Assembly: GCA_035048485.1 (NCBI GenBank)
Contig: CM068587.1
Location: forward strand, 55,299,501-55,363,500
Direction: 5' to 3'
From: Pteria penguin
Lineage: Eukaryota > Mollusca > Bivalvia > Pterioida > Pteriidae
DNA: 64,000 nt
Numbering within the stretch: the first letter of the stretch is position 1; the number at the start of each line of letters is the position of its first letter. The notes beneath the pieces were generated by a model that worked only from the letters and a program-made list of their open reading frames with translations, was not told the DNA's origin and ran no database searches. This document shows, one piece after another, positions 25,861-37,629 of the stretch. The position numbers and the translations under genes are program-made.

Positions 25861-25926
25861 AAAAACAGACGGACCTGAAACTGAGAAAAGATGTACTGTT
25901 TTCATTGTGACACGCCATGTATTCCA

Positions 25927-25927
<1 letters not shown>

Positions 25928-25962
<35 letters not shown>

Positions 25963-25967
25963 TATAA

Positions 25968-25998
<31 letters not shown>

Positions 25999-26000
25999 AG
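25928..26000. repeat. (TA)n microsatellite pair
   Basis: Two TA runs separated by GAATATAAATAAA. Confidence 0.95.
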
Positions 26001-26421
26001 CACAAAAAAGGAAATTGTAACAACATTCACTATTCATAAGTATCGGATCAACCTCAATGAAGGTTAATGCAAATCGCTCGAGAAAAAGGGGTCAATATAA
26101 AAGCACAGGTAAGCGATAACGATACTAAAACAATTAAAAAATTGCCAAATTTTCGAAGCAATCTGCTTCTTCTTCAGGACACACACAAACACTCACACAA
26201 ATATAAAGACACGAAAAGAAAGATAGAAAATATATACAAAGCACTAGTCTAATAAAAACTGGTTACTTCAATTGGCTACATATTGAGCGTTTCTCTATGC
26301 GCTATCTAATAGGAAATGAGCCAAACACAAGCCGACAGCTTGCTTACAGGTCAAGTGGCGCCCCCTAAAATGTATTTGCATTGACCTACTGAAGGTAATT
26401 AGACTAGGTAATAAGGTCGAG

Positions 26422-26432
26422 ATCGAGATGAT

Positions 26433-26530
<98 letters not shown>

Positions 26531-26541
26531 ATCATCTCGAT
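26422..26541. repeat. TA tract enclosed by perfect 14-bp inverted repeats
   Basis: ATCGAGATGATTGA at 26422-26435 is reverse-complemented exactly by 26528-26541. Between them is about 92 bp of pure TA, itself self-complementary, so the whole 120 bp is one palindrome. Confidence 0.95.
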
Positions 26542-28357
26542 ATATCAAAATATATATATATGTGTACATTCTACCATCAGAAGTAAAGGAAAAGTTAAGT
26601 CTTGCAAAGTGAAAACTGTTTTGTAACATTTGATCTTATCTTTTATAATTTACATAATGACATGATGAATTTCCTTTTTGAATTAAACTAATGATTGGCC
26701 AAGCAAGACGTAAAGTGACATACATTCAGGGGCGGACTCCAAAAAAGGGCATTCACAAGGGATAAGAACTATTGCAACAACTTTCGAAATTAAGACAATT
26801 AAAGATTCTTCAATAGATAGATAGATAGCAAGATAGATAGATAAATAAATAAAAAATAAAATAAATGAAAATAGTAAATCAATAAATTAATCAATGAAGA
26901 TCGGAGTTTAGAAACATGTTAGCCCTATCTCTAGGTATTACATACGCTTACAATGTACTTGAGTCAAAAGTTACTTCAAAGAGCTAAAGTGACGTAGATT
27001 CTGCTTATTTAGCCAGGTATTTATGTACACTTACATGGCGTGGACTGACACGCCAATAAAACCGTATTATGAAAGGTGTCAGACCATTTCGAGCAATGCT
27101 TCTTAATTAAGATAAATATTGGAAAAGTGACATAACGCAAGTTACCTTAATCAAATATATCGCATAATGTTTTACCACCATTTGTGAGCTATCATGCAAA
27201 GTAAATAACAACAACACGTGTAAAGGCTACATCAAACAAACATCGAGCTGTGAGGACACACGTCAGACGTCAATGATTGGTAAGAAAAGGTATTATCAAC
27301 AATAAATTTACATATAGCTGGCAAACTTCTACTCAATGAAGTAAGTTAATTTGTTTCACATCACCGCAGGTGTAAATATACTCTTAATGTATGTGAAGAA
27401 CCAGTGGCACTTAATTACAAATGTTGTTTTTTTGGAAGAGCTTCCAAGTGGCAGATCTATGTGGATTCCGGACCAGTCGCGTATCCGGAAACTTTGTTGA
27501 GAGCTGGTGCATCTCAGACAAATTCTTAGAGAGAGGTTTAAACCATCACCGACGATGTGAATATACCATGTAATTTACCTGCTTTACAATGAGAAAAGTT
27601 TTTCCGAATTTTGGTACCTCTGTTAAATTTGAACCTCTGGTTCCGCGTATGGATTACACACTAGGGAATATAAACGATTAACACCCCCCTTTCCCCTTTT
27701 GATTCACAATATGGCTGAATAAATTTGGCAAAATATTGAGACTGATTCAGAACTCAATTCAACTCCCACTCACAACCCCAACCATCTCTTTTACTTCAGA
27801 AGTAAACTTCTCCACTGATCTCCTGGATCCGATCCTGAATTCAAACTCCTTGCATTCCATCTTCATAATGAAGGTTTCAAGAGCGCAGCAAATCATTTTT
27901 TGAATTATGAAGTCGCATTTTTGTGTTTTGTAGCACAAAACAAAAGACAGTGGAAATAAAATTATAAAAACAACGATCACACATCATCTGTTGAAAACTA
28001 CGAACAAAACACACTAAAAATTATTCAATTGCGAACAAACAGACCAGCAAACCACGATGTCTTACAATTAGGTCAATCGTATGACGTGATCGTGACATGT
28101 ACGCGAATGACATGTAAGCCATTTGTAATGCAGTCACGAAAGTTGTTGTTTCATTTTGCTGAAAAGTCTTTTATCAGTTTGTCATTATTTCCATCTTTGT
28201 GAAAAGTCAAAATTCATACAGTGGTATGTGAAAGCATGTTCACAGCATGAAATGGCAATTTTTAGAACAGATTTATTTTCATATTTCGAGACTCTCCAGT
28301 TTGTGTCTTTGTTGTATGTGTATAGTGGTGACTCAGTTCTTTTTATAGAATTTGTGA
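26542..28357. other. Unannotated stretch with minor repeats
   Basis: Contains a possible MITE end (CAGGGGCGGACTCC near 26728) and a GATA/AAATA patch (26814-26865). No gene seen. Confidence 0.5.
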
Positions 28358-28358
28358 T

Positions 28359-28469
28359 GGTTGGCTCGGAGAATAGCGCGCTTAGTTCATGAACGAAAGG
28401 TCTCGGGTTAGAACCACGTTGGGGAGCTCGTCGGTCTTTGGACCAGTGTCATTGTAGACACTAGGACAT
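28359..28469 (+). mobile_element. SINE head leading into the 39-bp array
   Basis: A tRNA-like head has a diverged A box (TTGGCTCGGAGAATAGCG, from 28360) and B box (GGGTTAGAACC, 28405-28415). Where intact SINEs have GGCACGTTAAAGATCCCTC, this copy has GGACATAAAAGACCACTC, which is the first unit of the array. Confidence 0.6.
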
Positions 28470-29708
28470 AAAAGACCACTCCACTGCTCCAGGTGGGTCC
28501 GGTAAAATAAAAGACCTCTCCACTGCCCCAGGTGGGTCCGGTAAAATAAATGACCTCTCCACTGTTCCAGGTTGGTCCGGTAGAATAAAAAACCTCTCTA
28601 CTGCTCCAGGTGGGTCCGGTAAAATAAAAGACCTCGCCATTGCTCCAGGTGGGTCCGGTAAAATAAAAGACCTCTTCACTGCTACAGGTGGGTCCGGTAA
28701 AATAAAAGACCTCTCCATTGCTCCAGGTGGGTCCGGTAAAATAAAAGACCTCTCCACTGTTCCAGGTTGGTCCGGTAGAATAAAAGACCTCTCCACTGCT
28801 CCAGGTGGGTGAGGTAAAATAAAAGACCTCTCCACTGCTCCAGGTGGGTCCGGTAAAATAAAAGACCTCGCCACTGCTCCAGGTGGGTCCGGTAAAATAA
28901 AAGACCTCTCCACTGCTCCAGGTGGGTGAGGTAAAATAAAAGACCTCTCCACTGTTCCAGGTGGGTCCGGTAAAATAAAAGACCTCTCCACTGCTCCAGT
29001 AGGGTGAAGTAAAATAAAAAACCTCTCCACTGCTCCAGGTGGGTCCGATAAAATAAAAGACCTCTCCATTGCTCCAGGTGGGTGGGGTAAATTAAAAGAC
29101 CTCTCCACTGCTCCAGATATGTCCGGTAAAATAAAAGACCTCTCCACTGCTCCAGGCGGATGAGGTAAAATAAAAGACCTCTCCACTGCTCCAGGTGGGT
29201 GAGGTAAAATAAAAGACCTCTCCACTGCTCCAATAGGGTGAGGTAAAATAAAAGACCTCTCCACTGCTCCAGTAGGGTGAAGTAAAATAAAAAACCTATC
29301 CACTGCTCCAGGTGGGTCCGATAAAATAAAAGACCTCTCCATTGCTCCAGGTGGGTGGGGTAAATTAAAAGACCTCTCCACTGCTCCAGATAGGTCCGGT
29401 AAAATAAAAGACCTCTCCACTGCTCCAGGCGGATGAGGTAAAATAAAAGACCTCTCTATTGCTCCAGGTGGGTCCGGTAAAACAAAAGACCTCTCCACTG
29501 CTCCAGGTGGGTCCGGTAAAATAAAAGACCTCTCCACTGCTCCAGGTGGGTGAAGTAAAATAAAAGACCTCTCCACTGCTGCAGGGGGGTCCGGTAAAAT
29601 AAAAGACCTCTCCATTGCTCCAGGTGGGTGAGGTAAAATAAGAGACCTCTTCACTGCTCCAGATAGGTCCGGTAAAATAAAAGACCTCTCCACTGCTCCA
29701 GGTGGGTG
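28470..29708. repeat. 39-bp minisatellite, about 32 units, SINE-core derived
   Basis: Each unit reads roughly AAAAGACCTCTCCACTGCTC then CAGGTGGGTCCGGTAAAAT. It aligns with the SINE core AAAGATCCCTCACTGCTTCG then GGTGGGTCCGTTG. Variants such as GGTGGGTGAGG and AGTAGGGTGAAG recur in blocks. Blocks near 28980-29180 and 29265-29440 share the same variant order, pointing to segmental duplication. The 13-codon period leaves a 416-codon reverse frame (28461-29711) of PPGAVERSFILPD-type repeats; there is no evidence that it is a gene. Confidence 0.96.
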
Positions 29709-30634
29709 CACAGGGCACGACAGTTATGCTAAATAATCGTTGCATGCTGACATATAAAAAAAAAGAGAAGGGAAGACACCGATTTTTCGCCGATCTGGGG
29801 TTTCCCTAATTTTCCGTATTTTTTTATGCAAGAAAATCTTTCGTCGGTTACCTTGTACTTTATTATGCGTCTGTATGCACTCGCATTTTCTCTCAACAAG
29901 CTTTCACGACAGAAATTGGTCAATTTTATCCATCAGCCGTCTGCAGCTGTAAACTTTCAAAGGGACTTCCGGTAAACACGGAGCGAATTTCAAGGTAAGC
30001 CCTGATTGGTCCATATTAAATATACGTCATAGTCGAAGAAGTGGGAAATTTTTATTTGATCAAATTTAGTGAAAGCGTAAAAAATGTTGATTTCATGGCA
30101 AGTTATGCTAAAAAAATACATAAATGCCAGAAAATGTTTAAATAATATTTTATTCATTATTTTGAAATAAATTAAACTTGTTGTATCTTGTCAGCTTGAT
30201 ATGGAACAGATATATTAGGGAGGGCTTTTAGCCTTATAGATCTACAGTGGTGCCTGTTTGATCAATTTAAATTTCCCACTACTTCAAAGCTTACCCAAAT
30301 CATATATGTATATTTAATATCGACCAATCAGAGCTCACCTTGAAATTCGCTCCGTGTTTACCGGAAGTCCCTTTGAAAGTTTACAGCTGCAGACGGCTGA
30401 TGGATAAAATTGACCGATTTCTGTCGTGAAAGCTTGTTGAGAGAAAATGCGAGTGCATACAGACGCATAATAAAGTACAAGGTAACTGACGACAGCTTTT
30501 CTTGCATAAAAAATACGGAAAATTAGGTAAACCCCAGATCGGCGAAAAATCGGTGTCCTCGGCCTCCCTTCTCTTTTTTATATGTGTCAACATGTGACGT
30601 CAACGATTATTTAGCATAACTGACGTGCCCCGTG
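29709..30634. mobile_element. 926-bp long-TIR element, hAT-like, 8-bp TSD
   Basis: Arms 29709-30066 and 30256-30634 are imperfect reverse complements of about 360 bp, so the transcript would fold into a long hairpin. Termini read CACAGGGCACG and, reversed, CACGGGGCACG. GGTGGGTG flanks it on both sides (29701-29708, 30635-30642). An 8-bp TSD and A at position 2 with G at position 5 of the ends fit the hAT superfamily. There is no transposase, so it is non-autonomous. It interrupts a unit of the 39-bp array. Confidence 0.88.
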
Positions 30635-30655
30635 GGTGGGTGAGGTAAAATGCCC
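30635..30655. repeat. Remainder of the 39-bp array
   Basis: GGTGGGTGAGGTAAAATG is the second half of the array unit split by the long-TIR element. Confidence 0.8.
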
Positions 30656-31094
30656 TTTTTATCATCATCTTAGAGTTATATATATAAAACTTACCACTAC
30701 AGGCGAAGCAGTGTTTTCAAATTGGTACCGCTGCTTAGTATACATAATTATAAAGACTTAGATAACCTGGGAAAGTTTTTGCATAAAGCGTCACTACATA
30801 AAAATCAGTATATTAAAAATTAATGGTACAGCGACTGCTTACAGTGTATGATATAATTTTATAGTATATGTCATGTTTTGTCTACGTTTTATAATCATCC
30901 ACAACCCTCCGATTTGATAAATGCATTCTTCTAATTTATGTCACTTAAACTGACATTGTAAATATTGTATATTGTATGTATGTATTATATACTGTTGCAT
31001 GTAACTGATGTGTCGAAAGATACAGAAAAATAATAATAATAAATAAAGAATTGAATTGAATAGAAGTTGCAGGGGGTCTAATTTCTGTGCAACA
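30656..31094. other. Unannotated stretch
   Basis: AT-rich with TATA and AATAATAAT patches; no gene seen. Confidence 0.55.
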
Positions 31095-31099
31095 TACAG

Positions 31100-31237
31100 C
31101 AGTGGGGGGATCCAGTATTTCCGAAAGGGGCACATGTATATTAGCCAAACTACTTGGCCATTTTTGGTGCCAAATGTGGATTTTTACTAGTAAATATGTG
31201 GCGAAAGGGGGCAGGCTCCCCTCTAAATCTGCCACTG
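31100..31237. mobile_element. Short MITE, CAGTGG ends, 5-bp TSD
   Basis: Left end CAGTGGGGGGATCCAGTATT and right end TCTAAATCTGCCACTG. TACAG lies directly on both sides (31095-31099, 31238-31242). The interior shares AATATGTGGCGAAAGG with the copies at 25058 (reversed) and 46192. Confidence 0.82.
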
Positions 31238-31239
31238 TA

Positions 31240-31919
31240 CAGTGCAGTAGTCTTAGTGCGGGTGAAATGAGCGTGATGCTTCGTCACGTGTCTGCGTTCT
31301 ATCAATTGCATTGCCTACAACATACGAAATAATGTAATAAAACATCGTCGTTTTCCCGAGGGAAGGGGGGGGGGGAGTTCTGATCATCTACCACTAAACA
31401 CCAACCTCTGCCATGTGGATAGGATGAGATAGAACACCTTTGTGGCATTAGGCAAAAAGCAAACAGACATCAAACTTCATTTTAATGACACTGTCTTGTC
31501 AGTCCTGCTAAAATTATGAGTATATGAAGTTCACACAATTGTAGTACCTACTTCATCAAAATAGGGTCAGTTGATAAGAAAAATCTAAGTGGACAAATAG
31601 TGAGTGGGTCTAAATAAAAAGTCCCCTTCAAACAATCTTCATTATGTTGACAAATGCGAAGATAATGTGGTAGCAATGAGCGGAAATGTAATAATGGCCG
31701 AGAAATGAATACGGAGTGAGGGACAAACGTACAGACTTCGTACAATTTCTCATCTCGTTAGAAGCAAGGGTGAATATGTGGTATCATTGTCAAAGTGAAA
31801 GTATTATTTATACCCATGTTAATTTCTTATATTTCGGGTAACTATTTTTGCGATGATATCACTATAATTTTCGCGAGAATCCGTAGTCTGTCACGGGTCA
31901 AGGGTCTTTCTTTCATTCC
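31240..31919. other. Unannotated stretch
   Basis: A 14-base G-rich run lies near 31365; nothing else recognised. Confidence 0.55.
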
Positions 31920-31933
31920 CAGAGCAAGTACAA

Positions 31934-32167
31934 TTGATTGATTGATTGATTTTTGTTTAATGTCACACCACGAATATTTCACATATATGGTGTCGGCATC
32001 TGCCTGAAGCAGTGAGGGATCTTTAATGTTCCATGCATACCACGACACGGGGCCTCGGTTTTTACTGTCTCATCCGAAAGACAGGACACCGGCATGACCA
32101 GAGCGGGACTCGAACCCCGGCCTCCCGATCAGGAGGCGAGAGCGATACCACTAGGCCACGCCGGCCT
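31934..32167 (-). mobile_element. Family-1 SINE with internal deletion and 14-bp TSD
   Basis: CAGAGCAAGTACAA flanks the element at 31920-31933 and 32168-32181. The forward strand shows the reversed tail (TTGATTGATTGATTG), core, B box (GACTCGAAC, 32106-32114) and head. Compared with other copies it lacks about 40 bases between CATCTGCCTGA and AGCAGTGAGG. The head sequence is nearly identical to the copies at 203, 50226 and 59719, so this is a young subfamily. Confidence 0.92.
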
Positions 32168-32181
32168 CAGAGCAAGTACAA

Positions 32182-34300
32182 GGTGTGTCAACGAACCTGC
32201 CGAAAGTCCATGGTCCGCATCCTTCTGACACAAAATACTGACCACCAAGATATAGGGGAAATAATCCAGGTTTGGGGACAAACAGTAAAAATGTAAATAA
32301 ACAGCCTCTTATTCCATGAGAATTATAATGCTACCGATTATAACTTTAAGATGGAATGCGGACGTTCTAAACAAATCTATATGATTCATAATGTCTTTCA
32401 TGCATAAGTTGAGCGTAATAAAAGACGTATCGAATGTAAAACACGAAATTACCTAGAATTATAGTGATTACATAACATCATCTTCTCCCATTACGAGACA
32501 GTTGAAGGATGAATACAAGAGTTCAAAGCCTCTGAGAGCTATTACCACAGATGTAAGGGGACACAATCCTGTCAGGAACGCCCTATGTGAGTTCAGATTT
32601 TGAATAATTCATAACCTACTTCTTTTTCTCTTTTAACCTGCCATCAAACAAGAAAGTAATTTCATATATAGTGTGTGCATAAAATGCGCATATTTTTCTA
32701 CTAGAATTAGTTTTATTGCATTAATGATTGACAAATATATGCCTTTCATCAATTATGAGGAATCCTATCTTTGACTTTTTGCAGTCAGCGTATAAGACTT
32801 TGGGATAACATAACATAATGTACCTTTTGTGATCTCTTTATCAGAGAATTACATCACGGGAGGTAACCGCGTTCATCTTCATATTATAATATATAAATGT
32901 ATTCGGGGAGTTTTTCAGTACACGTTTAAAATGACCAAAATGAATTTACACTGAGAACCGATTATTGCCCTGCCTCTTTCAATGTAATAGATATGATAAT
33001 GTACTTAGTTTTAAATATCTCCAATGCTTCTTCCAGATCACGTTTTCACACTTGAAGAATGCAAAATGAACAGCCAATTTCCGCGTAAGCCGGACAAAAT
33101 TTGCATTTGGCATTGGAAGAATTCAGAGGAAATTAGAGCCACCAAGAATAACACCAGTAGCATGAGGGGTTTCAATGACCACTTAAAAGTAATAAAATCC
33201 GAGAAAAAAGAAAATTGGAATTTATTTGACATTTGGCTTTTGTAAAGAGTTGTTCCCCTTAAGTATTGAACTCTTCTGTTTATACAAGCGATTCTGAAAT
33301 GAAATCTTTTTGTATGTAAAGCATCAGGTGTTTGCAAATGACGAGGGCTCAAGGGATAATGGTGATCTCATTATAAAAAGCACGTGAGGCGGTAATTAGT
33401 CAACATAATTTAGGATTCCATTCACGCCAGTGACCAACGGAGTCAGAGTGACCTGCTGGACTCCGTGATGAATGGTCAACAGTCGTAGTTGGCTGATAGG
33501 CGGTGCGACATCGTACAGTGAAGTGGAAAAGAATTGATTTATATAATGTTTGGTTTTATTGCTTTAACATTCGGAAAGGTTAAAAAGGTCAATGTAAGGT
33601 GAAACTGGAAGATGGATTCTAAAGGTTGAAGATAGTTTTCACCAAAATAACATAACCTTTGTTGCATTTTTTTCTATACACTCCAAATTTGTGGACAGGT
33701 TTACATAACATCTACAGAAAAAAAAAATTTCAGAACATGATTTGAATGAATGATGTTTGGGACTGAACAACAAATATATTACATATTTTGTGTAAAATTG
33801 TCTTCTAAACTTTCTCTCCCGTGAAAGATAAATATTTTCGGCGCCCCTCGTTCTAATTTTCGCTGAATCCGCCCCTGATTTTATCGGCAATGATATAGTG
33901 TGCTTCTGTTGCTGGATTTCAATATGCGAATGGATGGGGACTTTCCTGTCTGATAAATTTCTAAATTTGTATTGGTAATCATGTATTGGAGAGAGCACGT
34001 GCAAGTCCACGATAGCGACACCGTCGTTTTATTGTTTGTTTTCTTCCTGAGAATAACTTTACATACATAGCTTGCTGAACCTGATACGTCCCTGTATAAT
34101 ACCAACTATAATAGGTTCACCTTCCCTTACCCATTTCACATCAATCTTCCTCTCTGGCATCAGTATACAGGTTACAAGCACCATTAACGCTGTTAATCAT
34201 CCCGCAGTACTCGGGTCTCTCTGTACCTCGTGCTTTACCTGAAACAGGTACCTCTGACGTCAGACAACAAGAAACCCAGTACCTACAGTGTAAGATTGTC
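32182..34300. other. Unannotated stretch
   Basis: No firm feature. A possible MITE end (GAATCCGCCCCTG near 33865) and a weak exon-like frame (see rejected list) are the only points of note. Confidence 0.5.
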
Positions 34301-34305
34301 ACGGC

Positions 34306-34800
34306 TGGTATAATGATGATGGTGATAGTGATGATGATAATAATGATGATGATGGTGACGATAACAGCAATGATGATAATGATGAAGTGATTGATAAAAC
34401 TGTGGTGATTTTGATAATGATGTGGCTGATGACGATCATGATTTGATATTGATGATAATTTTGATGATGATGACGATGGTCGTGGCCTGGTGGTGGTAAT
34501 GATGATAATGATAATAGCTTTGGTAATAACGATGACAGTGTCATTTTTAACTTACTTTTGACTGATTAATAGTAAACACATGCTTATTAGTATTCAGAAA
34601 ATGACAATAGTGATGATGATGATAATGTTTATGATAATGATGGTAGCGATGATATTGATGATGATAATGATGATGATGATCATGATAGTAGCGATGGTGT
34701 TAATAAATATGATGATAATATTGATGGAGATGCCATTTTTGATGATGATTTTTGATGATGAAGATGATGGTGATGATAAAAAGCTATTAATATTGTGGAT
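34306..34800. repeat. Imperfect GAT-rich tracts
   Basis: Runs of GATGAT/GATAAT interrupted by unique sequence at about 34531-34600. All frames read Met, Ile, Asp or His runs and are not genes. Confidence 0.9.
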
Positions 34801-34809
34801 GATAATAGA

Positions 34810-35459
34810 TCTAAGAATCACTTAATTTTTTACAACATAATGATTTAAACATCAAGGTAGATAAAGAAAGGCACAGGAGACAAATGAGATCGCATTGTTT
34901 GGCCATGAACAGTATTGGCATCAATGTCTTCTAAAATATTCTAATCTGTTTTTATGATACATATTGTAAAATAAATTTCCATTTCTCTCTCCTCACACCA
35001 TGTTCTCATCTTTATCTGAACATGCTTTCGTTAGAAGTGAAATATATTACTTTGATAAGAAGAACCTTTTTGATTTGTGTCAGAACCAGTTTTAATAAGA
35101 AAATTCCGGCTCGGGGAGACAAATTGCTATTTTTGTAATTTATTGTTAGTTAAATCTCCATGTCCTCAGCAGGTGCGGGATCGTAAATATGGAGTTTGTG
35201 TAAGTCTTCCCAACAAGGTATATACTCTTCCTCTTTGTGCTTTTTCCACCAAAAAAAAAAATGTAGACCGATGTTCTTATGTCCTTGCATCCAGCTTCGC
35301 CACTGAATATTTATCGCCAAGTTCGTATAGTGCTGTACCTCGGAATATAGCCACACAATGACAACAATTATAGTATTTATTTCTAGATATAAGTATATAT
35401 GCTATCGTCTTATGTTCGCCCGCCTGGGTAGATCACATCATATGGCAGTGTCAATTTTC
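34810..35459. other. Unannotated stretch
   Basis: No gene or element recognised. A 94-codon frame at 35077-35361 has no recognisable domain. Confidence 0.5.
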
Positions 35460-35463
35460 ATAT

Positions 35464-35540
35464 TGTCCTATGACTTATTTGTAATTTGGGAAATTAAATG
35501 CTTGTTTTAATTTCACAAATTATAAGTAAGTCATAGGACA
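35464..35540. mobile_element. Hairpin element, TGTCCTATGAC family
   Basis: A 77-bp near-perfect palindrome begins TGTCCTATGACTTATTTG and ends AAGTCATAGGACA; about 3 mismatches occur in 37-bp arms. Flanks ATAT and ATAC agree at three of four positions, fitting a decayed 4-bp TSD. Both arms match the larger hairpin at 60182. Confidence 0.8.
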
Positions 35541-35659
35541 ATACCTTAGCTCAACAACAGGAAATAATGGTTTGGGAAAGAGATGTCTTATACAGGTGGG
35601 TATTTATAGACATGTCACATGATCGTGATGTTGACCAAAGGTAATTACAGTAATGGTCA

Positions 35660-35720
35660 TCGAAAAGAAGATGATGACGATGATGATGATGTTGATAATG
35701 TTAAATTGTTGATGATGCAT
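35660..35720. repeat. Short GAT-rich tract
   Basis: GATGATGATGATG-type sequence, a minor relative of the longer tract at 35888. Confidence 0.8.
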
Positions 35721-35887
35721 GCAGTGTTGCCACTGAAGTTAAGATGACAATATTTCAATTATTGTGTTAAAGATTGTGTTTTGATGGTATTGTTCTCGCT
35801 TTATCTTAATGATGACGTCATTGATGTTCTTGTTGAAAATTAGGATAGTGCGAACAAGGACAATGTCTTCTTCTTGTTCTTAATGTT

Positions 35888-36315
35888 CATGAGGATGAGG
35901 ATGATGATGATGGTGATGATAAGGATGACGATGATAATGACAGTGATGATGATGACGACCATTATGATGATGGTGATGATGATGTTTAAGATGACGATGA
36001 TGGTGATGATGATGATGGCGATAATGATGGTGATGATTATGATGGTGATGATGATGATGATGATGGTAAGGATGATGATGATGATGATGACGACCATTAT
36101 GATGATGATGTTTAAGATGACGATGATGGTGATGATGATGATGATGATGATGATGATGGCGATAATGATGGTGATGATGGTAAGGATGATGATGATGACG
36201 ACCATTATGACGATGTTGATAATGATGTTTAAGATGACGATGATGGTGATGATGATGATGATGATGATGGTGATGATTATGATGATGGTGATGATGATGA
36301 TGATGATGGTCGTTA
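35888..36315. repeat. GAT-rich array with higher-order blocks
   Basis: GATGATGGT repeats contain larger repeated blocks: the word GATGTTTAAGATGACGATGA occurs three times (about 35979, 36107 and 36225), preceded in each case by a GACGACCATTATGA-type word. This shows duplication of about 120-130 bp units in the triplet repeat. Poly-His, poly-Asp and Met-rich frames on both strands are artefacts. Confidence 0.9.
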
Positions 36316-36319
36316 TCTA

Positions 36320-37565
36320 ACTTTCCCATAATTGATCTGAGCAAAGTAATGTGACAATTTAATCACCATATCTTATGTCGTAAGAACACCAGATCCCGAA
36401 GTTGTTTTTAACCAGTTCAGTCAGTACGAAATTCTCGGGATTTATATTTATCTCCTGTTACCCATTGCTGACAACTGCATTCGACATAATCCTCAGAATG
36501 AAGTTGATTCATCCTATGGTGTTATACAGCTAGATGTTCGCTTTAAGTATTTTATTTTGCTGAAACCAGTAAGACTATAAAGCCCTTTGTACGCAGCCCA
36601 CTCGTCACGTGACTAATCTCCTTCAAGCCTCGAAATAACCTCGCATTTATATTATCTTACGAATTTCTAAATAAGGGTAATTCACTAAAATGATGTTGTG
36701 TTATATGGTATTAAAGTAGCATTTAGATTTCCATAGAGCTACATGTAAATGAATTAAGAAGTTTATATGAAAAAAGAATATCAGTGGAAGCTTCCTTAAT
36801 ATTTTAAAACAAAGACAGGTCCCCCATTATATAAAAAAACTATGCTTTTCGTTTCTCAAAATATGTCTTGTTTGAACAAAATACTGAACCATCAACTAAA
36901 TTGTAATATTGTTACCTATCAACGGATACTCCATACATGTATCGCATTTCAATCAAAAAGATGTACCTGGCATTTATATCCAATCAGAAGTCTGCGATTT
37001 TTCATCCCGAGCTATTGGTGCTTATAATAATGTCTTAAAAATTAGTAGAATTTGAAAGTTAGCAAAAGACATTTCTACAGAAAACCTTTATCTAATTAGG
37101 GAAATAAGTAATTTTGTAGGACAAGAGAATGTGCATCTTCTCATTTGAAAACTTCTATTTGTTGTGAAAATTCAAACTTGAAGCACAGTTCTATCACCAG
37201 GAATTTATTTGGTTTATGAACCCCTCAAGCGGTTCTAAAAGAAATCCGATTCCCAATGTCACATTCTTTGGCTCATAGGTTCCTTCAACAACGGGAAATC
37301 TCCGAGCGGTACGGGAATATCCCCCACCCAATCCTCCTCAGTCTAAAACAGTCTGTCCTCTAATCAAAACACTTAAAAGGTAAGTACAGTCTGTAGTACA
37401 TGTGCACGCATAGCCAATATACCCTGACACCTGTAGGCAAAATGTGTATGTATGTATTTGCATCCCGTGTGTAAATCTGCGCGTGTGATCGGTGTTGGAG
37501 CATTGTAAATCATTTTGACATTGTCACGCGCTAAAACACGATACTAAAGTTAAAATAACGTTTTG
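36320..37565. other. Unannotated stretch
   Basis: No gene or element recognised. Confidence 0.55.
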
Positions 37566-37568
37566 CAG

Positions 37569-37629
37569 ATGGTGATGATGATTGGTGGTAATGACTGATG
37601 ATGATGTTGATGATGGTAATGAAGATGAT
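37569..37629. repeat. GAT-rich tract, left of a SINE
   Basis: GATGATGATTGG and related words; continues on the other side of the SINE, which therefore inserted within the tract. Confidence 0.85.

Noticed and set aside
28470..29708. CRISPR array
   Set aside because: Units are directly adjacent without unique spacers, and the context is a eukaryotic genome with SINEs. The same applies to the other arrays.
28461..29711. 416-codon reverse-strand open frame with PPGAVERSFILPD-type repeats
   Set aside because: It coincides exactly with the 39-bp array, whose period is 13 codons; a second overlapping frame is also open and the unit derives from a SINE core.
30941..31332. Overlapping frames around 31 kb
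   Set aside because: They cross a MITE with its TSD and low-complexity DNA.
33041..33245. Possible exon starting after TTCTTCCAG on the forward strand (about 67 codons, ending TAA)
   Set aside because: The acceptor-like site is reasonable, but codon pattern is weak, the reverse strand is also open, and no partner exon or family was recognised.
35874..36344. Poly-His, poly-Met and poly-Ile frames
   Set aside because: Translations of a GAT triplet tract in different frames.
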